A stretch of 64,000 nucleotides of DNA from Bacillus sp. M6-12 (GTDB lineage: Bacteria; Bacillota; Bacilli; Bacillales; DSM-1321). The translations under genes were made by a program, and so were the position numbers. The stretch's first letter is position 1; every line of letters begins with the position of its first letter. Positions 26,162-33,745 of the stretch are shown in pieces. A model generated the notes under the pieces. The model searched no databases. It saw only the letters and a program-made list of their open reading frames with translations, and was not told the DNA's origin. The stretch lies in contig NZ_PGVF01000003.1 in the NCBI RefSeq assembly GCF_002860285.1, forward strand, positions 246,140-310,139, given 5' to 3'.

Positions 26162-27433
26162 TTATACAGCCTTTTTGGATTGGCCTAGATTCCCAGTCTT
26201 CTCTACTTTTAACTTTTTAATATCAAATCTTATTAATATGGAAATCAATAAAGCTACTACAAATAATCCTGAGAAGAAAGTTAAACTTCCTGCATAGCTG
26301 CCAGTAGTATCCTTAATCCATGCTGTGAATAGAGGACCAGCCAGCCCAGCGGCAGCCCAAGCCGTTAGAATATAGCCGTGGATGGCTCCAAGTTGTTTTG
26401 TACCGAACAAGTCTCCAATATATGCTGGAATAGATGCAAAACCTCCTCCATAGCAAGTATAAACGACAATAAGCATTGCCATGAATAACCATTGAATGGA
26501 TACTTGCGGTAAAAAGAAGAACATGATGATTTGCAGAGCAAAAAATGCCGTATAGGTATTTGGTCGTCCAATATAATCAGATAAAGAAGCCCAGCCAATT
26601 CGACCTAAGCCATTAAAAATACCGATTGCACCAACTAATGCTGCTGCGGCTGCCATATCAATTCCGATACTTTCCATAGCTAGTGGTTTTGCAACTGCTA
26701 AGATGGCAATACCACAAGTGATATTGATAAATAACATGAACCATAAATACCAGAAGCGCTTTGTTTTTACTGCTTCATTCGCCATTAATTGTGACAATTC
26801 CATGGGTGGCTCTGCCTTACCGCTTTCAATTTTCGCTTTATACCCTTCTGGTAACCAACCTTCAGCAGGCCTCTCTAAATATAATGATGAAAGAGTCATT
26901 ATAGCAAAATATGATATACCTAAAATATAAAATGTATTCGCTACACCTACAGATTCAATCAATGAGTTCATAACTGGGCTTGCAATGGCTGCCGCAAAAC
27001 CAAATCCCATGATAGCAAGACCAGTTGCTAAACCTCTTCGATCAGGAAACCATTTTACTAAAGTAGAAACAGGTGCAATGTAACCAACTCCAAGTCCAAT
27101 TCCGCCAAGTGCTCCATAAAACACATAAAGCATGTACTTTGAACCAATATCCACCGCTAAACCAGAACCAGCTATACCAATTCCAAAGAAAATTGCCGCT
27201 AGTAATCCTGCTTTTCTTGGACCATACTTTTCTACAAAGTGTCCCAAAAATGCAGCTGAGAGACCTAAAAATAGGATAGCAATACTAAAAGTAAGTGCTA
27301 CCTCTGAATCCGACCACCCAAACATGTCCTTTAATGGAGCTGTAAAATTACTCCATGCATATACCGAACCAATGGAAATATGAATTCCAACTGCGGACAA
27401 TGCAATAAGCCAACGATTTTTTGCTGCTTTCAT
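26162..27433 (-). CDS. OFA-family MFS transporter (oxalate/formate antiporter type)
   Basis: 423 residues, 12 transmembrane helices. Starts with NRWLIALSAVGIHISIGSVY and AWSNFTAPL; later GIGLGVGYIAPVSTLVKWFP, GFGFAAAIASPV, and a second half beginning FWYLWFMLFINITCGIAIL. This is the OxlT/YhjX type (OFA, TC 2.A.1.11). Next to a formate-dehydrogenase-like gene it probably moves formate or oxalate. Its leader carries the same RNA motif and a 13-pair terminator, so expression is likely conditional. Confidence 0.88.
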   Translation of the reverse strand: MKAAKNRWLIALSAVGIHISIGSVYAWSNFTAPLKDMFGWSDSEVALTFSIAILFLGLSAAFLGHFVEKYGPRKAGLLAAIFFGIGIAGSGLAVDIGSKYMLYVFYGALGGIGLGVGYIAPVSTLVKWFPDRRGLATGLAIMGFGFAAAIASPVMNSLIESVGVANTFYILGISYFAIMTLSSLYLERPAEGWLPEGYKAKIESGKAEPPMELSQLMANEAVKTKRFWYLWFMLFINITCGIAILAVAKPLAMESIGIDMAAAAALVGAIGIFNGLGRIGWASLSDYIGRPNTYTAFFALQIIMFFFLPQVSIQWLFMAMLIVVYTCYGGGFASIPAYIGDLFGTKQLGAIHGYILTAWAAAGLAGPLFTAWIKDTTGSYAGSLTFFSGLFVVALLISILIRFDIKKLKVEKTGNLGQSKKAV

Positions 27434-27471
27434 TTGTTTTCCCCCTAGATTAATCGCATAGATACTCCAGA

Positions 27472-27626
27472 AAACAAAAAACCGTCGTAATCCAATATAA
27501 GGTTCCTTTGGAAGGATCCTTCATTGAATTATTACGACGGTTTGCCTTATACAGGTGCGCTGCTAAGTACCCACTGTCTTAAAAGGAATAAATACACATT
27601 ATTTAACCGATCAACAGGGTCGCTGT
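27472..27626 (-). promoter_or_regulatory. Leader RNA motif plus terminator (candidate riboswitch), copy before the antiporter gene
   Basis: Minus strand. The 36-base motif at 27539-27574 shares the core with 25681-25716. A related shorter segment ACAGCG-ACCCTGT with GATCGGTT lies 5' of it at 27605-27626. Downstream, AAACCGTCGTAAT pairs perfectly with ATTACGACGGTTT (27475-27543), followed by a T run: a 13-pair intrinsic terminator. The stem ends flanking CAG/CUG change from A-U to U-A between the two leaders, a compensatory change. Confidence 0.6.
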
Positions 27627-27834
27627 TTTCGTATTAAAAATAGAATAAATTGGTTTCACAAATATGTCACATATTCGATTTTAAACTTAACACGAAAGCG
27701 TAACCAAGACAATAGTTTTTAGTTTTTTTGTTCAGATAACATTGATACACATCAGGACTACTTTTTTATTTCAGCTTATATACAACAATTAATACAGTAG
27801 CTGAGGGTTTCTAGTCTATTGACAAAAGTGTGGA

Positions 27835-27873
27835 GTCAGTCCCCTTGTACTTTACGTTAACGGGGGACTGATT
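27835..27873. repeat. CAGTCCCC palindromic element, copy 1
   Basis: Arms CAGTCCCC/GGGGACTG with CTTTACGTTAA between and T5 after. A related element (TTAGTCCCC...CTTTACTTCACC...GGGGGACTGACC on its minus strand) lies at 50620-50664. An interspersed Bacillus-type palindrome that may double as a terminator. Confidence 0.6.
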
Positions 27874-28025
27874 TTTCTCACAGTGGAAACTTATTTTCAT
27901 TTTAGGCGAGGATTATTTTTAATACTCTTTCAAACAGTGCCGAAATGCATGATATACTAGGAAGACAATAGAATATGGTTTCTCAAGGGTGGTCAGCATT
28001 CCCCTATAGAAAGGGGGTGATGCTG

Positions 28026-28136
28026 ATGACGGTGTTTGAAGCTTTGATGTTTGCTTGTACTTTTACTAGCTTGATCCTGGCTGTTCTGTCATTTAACCAC
28101 AAAAAAAATAATCCACCCTTGAGCCTGGAAGCATAA
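28026..28136 (+). CDS. Holin-like type I toxin peptide, copy 1
   Basis: A 36-residue peptide, MTVFEALMFACTFTSLILAV, then LSFNHKKNNPPL. One transmembrane helix and a basic tail, the pattern of the putative holin-like toxin (Hol_Tox) family related to BsrG/TxpA toxins. ATG 28026 follows AAAGGGGG at eight bases. Such peptides depolarise the membrane when unrepressed. The 3' end is overlapped by an antisense RNA. Copy 2 lies at 51868. Confidence 0.8.
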   Translation: MTVFEALMFACTFTSLILAVLSFNHKKNNPPLSLEA

Positions 28137-28245
28137 GGTGGATTATCCTGCTTTATAGCTGATCGCCCTTGAATGGGAACCGTCTATTGAATCGACCGTT
28201 TGGAGTTGCCGCTCCAACGGTCTTTTTTAATGTATGCTATTTCCT
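28099..28245 (-). ncRNA. Antisense antitoxin RNA, copy 1
   Basis: Minus-strand promoter TTGATT-18-TATAAT (-10 at 28252-28257) gives a start near 28245. The RNA ends at the hairpin AATCCACC...GGTGGATT with eight T (about 28099-28140), so it is about 147 nt and covers the toxin gene 3' end. The toxin mRNA itself ends at GACCGTTTGGAG/CTCCAACGGTC plus six T (28194-28230). Overlap is about 130 bases. Confidence 0.65.
28194..28230 (+). terminator. Terminator of toxin mRNA, copy 1
   Basis: GACCGTtTGGAG/CTCCAACGGTC, 11 pairs with a bulge, six-base loop, six T. Confidence 0.8.
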
Positions 28246-28345
28246 GTCCTTATTATACTCAAAATAATCCAACTAAATCAATGAACCTATTGAAATAATG
28301 GTCCCCTCTTTAAGACTCTTGCCAGTAGATGAGCCCTTAAAAAAA

Positions 28346-28382
28346 TAAAGGACTGAATCATCTATTTGATTCAGTCCTTTTC
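28346..28382 (-). terminator. Terminator of ABC exporter operon
   Basis: Perfect 10-pair stem GGACTGAATC/GATTCAGTCC with a T-rich tail on the minus strand. Confidence 0.85.
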
Positions 28383-28389
28383 TTCCACC

Positions 28390-29481
28390 CTACTCCCACT
28401 TAAACACGTAACTTGCCAATACAAACCCGCCGACTAACCAACAGCCTAATACAAGAGTTTCCGTCCCCAATTCAAGGAAGGATGTTCCAAGATTCATTGT
28501 TTCCCTCAGTGCAGAACTGAGATGAGAAATCGGGAGAACCTTCACAAATGGCTGAATGATATCCGGCATATTACTGATTGGGAAGAACACGCCGCCAAGA
28601 AACAGCATCGGAAACGTAACAAAACCGGCAATCGGGCCGGCACTTTCCGGATTTTTTGCGACTCCGGCAATGACAAACCCAAGTGACATAAATGCAAGCG
28701 TGCCAAGTATGATGAAAAAGAGTAAGGAAAGCCATGAACCAGCGACATCAATGCTAAAGACGAAATGTGCGATGAGCACCACTAGCAGAGCTTGCGTTCC
28801 ATTGAGCAGTAAGCGAGCCGTGATTTGAGCGGCGATAAAAGTTGAGGCTTTCAGTCTCGTACCTTGCATTCTGCGCAAGATTCCTCTTTCTCGCCAGGCA
28901 GAGATTTGGCCGGCGACTCCGTTCATGTTGTTGCTCATGATCATCATGGCGACGATTCCTGGTACGAGAAAGTCGACATAACGAATATTCATGGCTTCAA
29001 TGCCCACTTTTTCAACTGTTACCAAAGGCGTGTAGCCTACAAGATCTTTGCTGTATTGATCGATGATTCCGTTTACAACGGTTAGTCCAAGCTCCGAGGT
29101 TGCAAGGTTTTTCTCATTATAATAGACGGAAAGGGAAAATGCTTGCTTCTCATTTCTCACCTTTGCTTCGTATCCTTTTGGGATAACCACGAGAAGCTGG
29201 ATGTCCCCATTTTTCACAGCTTCTTTTCCAGTTTTAATCTTTTCATATTCTATGGTTTTGAGTCCTTCATGCTTTTTAAACAATTCTTTTAAGTCCTTTG
29301 ATGCTGCTGTTTGGTCAGAATCGATTACACCTAAGGTTAACGATAGATTGTTGCTTTTTCCGGCGAAGGAACCAAGCGCCAGCATTAAGATGATCGGGAA
29401 CAGTAAAGTAAAGAATAAGACTTGTTTGTTGCGAGCAAAAATCCGTAATTGCGCTAGCGTTAATTGCCAATATGCCCTCAT
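28390..29481 (-). CDS. ABC-2 type transporter permease
   Basis: 363 residues. Helix 1 (residues 20-38, VLFFTLLFPIILMLALGSF), a large extracytoplasmic domain of about 130 residues, then five helices with the motif GEXXRGILRRMQGTRL-like stretch AWRERGILRRMQGT. This is the ABC2_membrane_3 architecture of drug, antibiotic or lipid exporters. The ATG overlaps the ATPase gene stop by four bases, so the pair is translated together. Substrate unknown. Confidence 0.88.
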   Translation of the reverse strand: MRAYWQLTLAQLRIFARNKQVLFFTLLFPIILMLALGSFAGKSNNLSLTLGVIDSDQTAASKDLKELFKKHEGLKTIEYEKIKTGKEAVKNGDIQLLVVIPKGYEAKVRNEKQAFSLSVYYNEKNLATSELGLTVVNGIIDQYSKDLVGYTPLVTVEKVGIEAMNIRYVDFLVPGIVAMMIMSNNMNGVAGQISAWRERGILRRMQGTRLKASTFIAAQITARLLLNGTQALLVVLIAHFVFSIDVAGSWLSLLFFIILGTLAFMSLGFVIAGVAKNPESAGPIAGFVTFPMLFLGGVFFPISNMPDIIQPFVKVLPISHLSSALRETMNLGTSFLELGTETLVLGCWLVGGFVLASYVFKWE

Positions 29482-30407
29482 GATTCCCGGATGCTCCTTC
29501 CTGTCATATGAATGAAAACATCCTCTAATGTCGCGAAGCGTGTTTGCAGATCCTCAATTTTGAAGTGGTGTTCCTCAGAAGCCTGGATTAAGGAAGTTAA
29601 GGCCGACTGCAGGTCATCCGTATATAGCTGGACAAACGTATCCTTAATGGATACCTCCTTTACTCCCTCCATTTTTAAAAACCACTCTCGTTCAGGCGGA
29701 TTGCTCAAATGAAATTCTACGGTGCTGGCAGACTGGAGTTTTTTTACTAAATTAGCGGGCGTATCGAGAGCAATCAGTTCGCCTTGATCCATGATTCCGA
29801 CGCGGTCACAGAGTACATGGGCTTCGTCCATATAGTGCGTGGAGAGAATGATCGTTTTTCCCCTTTCCTTCAGACGTAAGACGATGTCCCAAAGGGTTCT
29901 TCTTGCTTGTGGATCGAGGCCAGTCGTTGGTTCATCGAGAAACACAATATCCGGATCATGGATAAGAGCCAGCGCAATCGCGAGACGCTGCTTTTGTCCG
30001 CCAGATAACCCTTTAATACGGTCGTTCCGTTTTTCCGTTAGGAGCATATCGCCAATCAATTCATCAATATTCACATGACTTGGATAAAAGCTTCCGTACA
30101 ACTTTAAGATCTCTTCTACTTTTAATAACTCAAATAAAGAGGTAGACTGAAGCTGGACCCCGATGACCTCTTTGACTTTATTCACTTCTGTTTTCACATC
30201 AAAGCCTGCAAGTGTGGCCGTTCCTTCATCTGGCTTTCTTAGACCAACCAGCATTTCAATAGTAGTCGTTTTCCCAGCACCATTCGGGCCAAGCAAACCG
30301 AAAATTTCTCCTTTTTCCACCTGAAAGAAAACGCCATTTACAGCAGTGAACGAGCCATATCGCTTTCTTAACCCTTTAACATCTACAATTATGCTGTTAT
30401 GCATCAC
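29478..30407 (-). CDS. ABC transporter ATP-binding protein
   Basis: 309 residues. Walker A GPNGAGKTT (40-48), Q-loop near VQLQSTSLF, signature LSGGQKQR, Walker B IVFLDEPTTGLD and the H-loop LSTHYMDEA are all intact. A C-terminal extension of about 80 residues (EFHLSNPPERE...ATLEDVFIHMTGR) is the DUF4162-like tail of CcmA/DrrA exporters. Energises the permease encoded next. Confidence 0.92.
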   Translation of the reverse strand: MMHNSIIVDVKGLRKRYGSFTAVNGVFFQVEKGEIFGLLGPNGAGKTTTIEMLVGLRKPDEGTATLAGFDVKTEVNKVKEVIGVQLQSTSLFELLKVEEILKLYGSFYPSHVNIDELIGDMLLTEKRNDRIKGLSGGQKQRLAIALALIHDPDIVFLDEPTTGLDPQARRTLWDIVLRLKERGKTIILSTHYMDEAHVLCDRVGIMDQGELIALDTPANLVKKLQSASTVEFHLSNPPEREWFLKMEGVKEVSIKDTFVQLYTDDLQSALTSLIQASEEHHFKIEDLQTRFATLEDVFIHMTGRSIRES

Positions 30408-30458
30408 AAGTCTCCTTTGAAGAGTAAAATACCTTGTATTCTAATAAATTTTATCCGA

Positions 30459-30494
30459 AAAAAGAAACAGCCATGAGGAAGCTGTTTCTTTTTC
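30459..30494 (-). terminator. Terminator after DUF6526 gene
   Basis: AAAGAAACAGC/GCTGTTTCTTT, 11 perfect pairs, nine-base loop, T-rich on the minus strand. Confidence 0.85.
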
Positions 30495-30495
30495 A

Positions 30496-30924
30496 TTATA
30501 CCCGATGGTGATCGGCTTTCCATTCCCGAATTGCTTTTTTAATGTCACCCGGAGACAGATTCTCTGACTTCGCCCGTTCAACTAACTCCAGGTACTCTTC
30601 ATCTCCTGCAAATCTTAGTGCAATTACTTGCTTCGAGGAAAGCTTGGAGTCCAAAGTATTCCCCGTCAAACGATAATAACGGAAATTTTCTTCATTGAGG
30701 ATGATGCGGTCCTGAAGCAGAAGCGCATACCCTCTAAGGTTCACTGCTATTAATAAAAACATCAGTGCAAACCCTAGCACAATCACACTCAGCAGCCACT
30801 GACTGCTAAGATGTTGAAAGAAAAACACAATCGATAAAATTAGCGAAATAAGTCCAAGAAAAACAATCCCGAAATGAAAGATCGGGTCCACTTTTCTATG
30901 ATTTTCATAATTTTGCCCCAACAC
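30496..30924 (-). CDS. DUF6526-type two-helix membrane protein
   Basis: 142 residues: QNYENHRKVDPIFHF, then two transmembrane helices (FLGLISLILSIVFFF and LLSVIVLGFALMFLLIAV), then a cytoplasmic tail with LRFAGDEEYLELVERA. This is the DUF6526 pattern as I recall it. Monocistronic, with its own terminator. Function unknown. Upstream, 30944-30965 is an (ATT)n run. Confidence 0.65.
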   Translation of the reverse strand: MLGQNYENHRKVDPIFHFGIVFLGLISLILSIVFFFQHLSSQWLLSVIVLGFALMFLLIAVNLRGYALLLQDRIILNEENFRYYRLTGNTLDSKLSSKQVIALRFAGDEEYLELVERAKSENLSPGDIKKAIREWKADHHRV

Positions 30925-30986
30925 AACAACCTCCTATCATCTATTATTATTATTATTATTATATATATAATGAGAATAGTACATTT

Positions 30987-31502
30987 CTTCTTATTAAAAG
31001 CCGACCCCGGGCTCCCCACAATAATCTCCTGGACGCCGCCCAACTCCTCAACATTTTCGCTTCCTTCGAATCAAATACAATAAGTATCCTTAAGTTTCAT
31101 ATAGAAAACATAATCGCCGAACTCCGTATCAGCACGCTCAACCCGAAACATTCCGTTCTCCGAAACACCCACATCCCCGTTCAGCGGCACAGGTACAAGC
31201 GGGAGATTGCCGCCAAACCCCGTATCAACAAGATAAACCTCACCCTTATGCTCAACCAGAACCGCTACATGCGTCATCCCCGTCGCACTCCACCCCTCAG
31301 ACAAGCGGTCATACACCGCCCCCCGAACCATCCAAACCTTCAAACCATTTTCCTTTAAAAAAAGAAAAAAGAGAGGATTCAGCTCATAACAAAGCCCGCC
31401 TTCGCTCAAGGTTAACAACGTATTTGCCAAAGATTCGGGCGTTAACTCACCCGTCCGCCCTTTGATGATCCTCATTTTTTCAAATGTTGAAGGTATTTCC
31501 AA
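30987..31502 (-). pseudogene. Arylamine N-acetyltransferase, decayed
   Basis: The catalytic triad region is present: Cys in GGLCYELNP, His in THVAVLV, Asp in VDTGFGG. The family is about 250-280 residues. Here the first 30-40 residues lack a proper start, the part after EFGDYVFYMK is lost, and an in-frame TGA follows TYCI. After the stop the same frame resumes with ENVEELGGVQEIIVGSPGS and AFNKK, the normal S-x-FNK end block, then breaks off into an (ATT)n tract. Internal deletion plus truncation. Confidence 0.8.
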
Positions 31503-31633
31503 AAAATTATTACGTACCCCCTAAACGATTTCAACCCTTTGTCTTGCAACAGTGGAGCAATTTCTAATTCTCTGGTAGTAATTCCATTTATAATTAAGTA
31601 GTTGAGCTCATTCCCTCTGATGTGCATAACAGC

Positions 31634-31666
31634 AAAAAACCTGCCCGGTAAGTTCCAGGCAGGTAT
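31634..31666 (-). terminator. Terminator of the alpha/beta hydrolase gene
   Basis: ACCTGCC/GGCAGGT stem and six T on the minus strand, directly after the stop. Confidence 0.8.
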
Positions 31667-31673
31667 TCCATCT

Positions 31674-32465
31674 TTAATTCTTTTCCAAAAACTGTTTCAT
31701 AGCCTTTATTAACTCTTCCGGCTTTTCATACATACTCATATGCCCCGCACCATGGATGAGATGGTGCTCAATGTTTGGTTTTTCCACTGAAAAGGTTTTT
31801 TCAGGAGGGATTACCTGGTCATATTCACCTGCAACCAGAAGAACGGGAAGGTCAGTGTTCTCAAGGACATCGTTCCGTTCCCTCCGCTCTTTCATCGCCA
31901 AGAGTGCATTAACCGTACCTTTTATTGACGTGGAAAGGCCGATTTTCTTAACCTGATTAATTTCATCCTTGCACTGCTCCACATTGTCGGGAGCGAACAG
32001 TTTAGGGGCCAACCCGTGGATGAGAATGTCCAGCCCCTCTTCCACTACCTTCTTCGCATTGGATTCCCTGCCTGCTTTCGCCTCCCTTGAATCGCTGTTC
32101 GCGGTAGAGTGTACAAGGGAAAAGCCATCAAGCAATTCAGGGTATTTATCAGCAAAAGCCAGTGTGACATAGCCTCCCATCGAATGGCCGAACATCGTCA
32201 CCTTTGAAACGCCTATGTATTCCAGCAGCTCTTTTATGATATCAGCCATTTCCTCAATCGAGTATTGTTCCTGTCCCATTCTAGAATCACCGTGACCTGG
32301 AAAGTCCGGAACGATCACTCTATGGCTGTCGTCAAATTCCGGGATCACCTTTTCCCAGTACAGCTTACTTCCAGCAAACCCGTGAAGAAGGACTATTGGC
32401 TTGCCCTCCCCGATATCGAAATAGGAAATTTCAGTGTTTCCGAGCTTTACCGATTTTGTGTTCAT
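31674..32465 (-). CDS. Alpha/beta hydrolase
   Basis: 263 residues from ATG 32465 (GGAG eleven bases upstream), preferred over the longer frame from 32498. HGFAGSKLYW oxyanion region, nucleophile Ser in GHSMGG, Asp in VAGEYDQVIPP and His in GAGHMSMYEKP, i.e. a complete triad. Resembles carboxylesterases or haloperoxidase-like hydrolases (RsbQ/MhpC group). Standalone; substrate unknown. Confidence 0.85.
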   Translation of the reverse strand: MNTKSVKLGNTEISYFDIGEGKPIVLLHGFAGSKLYWEKVIPEFDDSHRVIVPDFPGHGDSRMGQEQYSIEEMADIIKELLEYIGVSKVTMFGHSMGGYVTLAFADKYPELLDGFSLVHSTANSDSREAKAGRESNAKKVVEEGLDILIHGLAPKLFAPDNVEQCKDEINQVKKIGLSTSIKGTVNALLAMKERRERNDVLENTDLPVLLVAGEYDQVIPPEKTFSVEKPNIEHHLIHGAGHMSMYEKPEELIKAMKQFLEKN

Positions 32466-32585
32466 ATCACCATCTCCATCCTTAATTGTATTAATCATAT
32501 TCCCCCAGATAGTTTATTTAACCATGTCTTTAATCAGATCCCTTTCCATTTCTGTATATATAGGGTTAATCCTGCCGTTTATTTC

Positions 32586-32612
32586 AAAAAAAACACTGGG
32601 AAGGCCCAGTGT
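32586..32612 (-). terminator. Terminator after hydrolase promoter region or FtsZ-like pseudogene
   Basis: ACACTGGG/CCCAGTGT with a short loop and eight T on the minus strand; it ends transcripts from the broken FtsZ-like gene. Confidence 0.8.
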
Positions 32613-32681
32613 GGAATTAATTTTTGAATTTTGTTGGTTTTAGATTGACCGGCCGAGTCTGCCTGTCATTGTTTCTGGCTT

Positions 32682-33425
32682 TCAGATTGGATGCCCAGGC
32701 GATTTTGGACTCATATTTCTGCGTATGTTCTTTTGGAGTAGACACATGAGCCGGTCCCTGTTTTTGGTCAGCATATCTTCCATTATCTGGAGCCTCCTCG
32801 TTGGGAAACTTTGTCCTGAAAAAATGGTCGTGATGGATGTGTCTGATTCGGATATATAGGTCCCTTCAAATAATTCAATCGGTTCACCAACCCTCTCGAA
32901 AATCGATGGGAGATTGCTCAGCTTTGAATCATTCTCTGGTTCTTCGTAAATGAGCCCTGCACGAATGACTCCTTCCGATTCAACTGGGCAAAAAACCGAG
33001 TTTGCCCACGACTGCTGTATTCGGCGGGAAACTTCATCAGTCGTTTTGGCATCTGTTATAGTGCTGGTTGAGATGACGGTTACGCCTCTTGTACTCAGGA
33101 TATTCAACAGATCTGTTTCATCAAAGTTGCCAAATAGAGAGCTTTTTTGAGTGATTTGCAGGATATGGTTGATGGCGTCAATCACCTGTTGGTTTGATTC
33201 CCGATAGATTTGCTGCTTGCTGGATTGAGGATTTTTCCGGCGCTGCTGGTCGTTGTCAACCAGGAACGTCGATGAGATTTCTTTGATGTTAGAGAGTTCT
33301 TCAAGACATTCCACCGCATTAATTCGGTTGCCTGCGAGTACATTCCGCTCTGGCACGACTGCATTGGCTCCTACCTTAAGTTATGGAAGCTGGTTAAGCA
33401 GGATATCGATCAGCAACGGACTCAT
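32682..33425 (-). pseudogene. FtsZ/tubulin-like GTPase, C-terminal part with in-frame stop
   Basis: ATG 33425 reads LLIDILLNQLP, then TAA (33381-33383), then in the same frame LKVGANAVVPERNVLAGNRI and onward for 224 residues. FGNFDETDLLNILSTRG resembles the T7/synergy loop of FtsZ-type GTPases, and RAGLIYEEPEN...IFERVGEPIELFEG the C-terminal domain. The GTP-binding N-terminal half (GGGTGTG) is gone, cut at about 33450 by a GC-rich repeat. A Tyr codon mutated to TAA would explain the stop. Family assignment is tentative: a FtsZ-like or TubZ-like protein distinct from the division gene. Confidence 0.5.
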
Positions 33426-33462
33426 TTCCTTCGTGCGGTGTTAAATCGAGGATGCAAATTCA

Positions 33463-33582
33463 TCGTCCTGCGGGAGCAGTGGGCCAGGCGAGAACCAGCA
33501 GGAGCCTGCGGCGAGGAGGCTCACCGCCCGCCCCGCGGAAAGCGAGGCGCCTGGAACGGAAATCAGCCGCCCCCATTAACAG
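33463..33582. repeat. GC-rich interspersed repeat
   Basis: About 120 bases of much higher GC than the neighbourhood, with GCGGAAAGCGAGGCGCCTGG and CGGAAATCAGCCGCC. This wording recurs through many Bacillus genomes as an extragenic repeat. It sits exactly at the break of the FtsZ-like pseudogene. The rest of the gap to 33745 holds nothing visible. Confidence 0.55.
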
Positions 33583-33745
33583 GCCAAATAATAAAATAAC
33601 TTACATTTTTTAGAACAAATTAATATATTTTTAAATTCATATATAATAATGTTTCTTCTCCAGAAATTTTTAGGGGTTTTTTAATGAATTACCTAAAAAA
33701 ACAAAATAGGGGAAGCTTTAGAAAGGTATTCTTTTTGAGGAAAGT

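Noticed and set aside
25681..27574. Leader motif as a LicT/SacY antiterminator (RAT) site
   Set aside because: GGCAAACC recalls RAT ends, but the TTGTTACTG-type start is missing, the other leader does not fit, and no PTS gene is involved.
27472..27626. T-box leader
   Set aside because: No AGGGTGGNACCGCG T-box sequence and the downstream gene is not an amino-acid gene.
30944..30965. (ATT)n run as a CRISPR or functional repeat
   Set aside because: Simple microsatellite, with no spacer structure.
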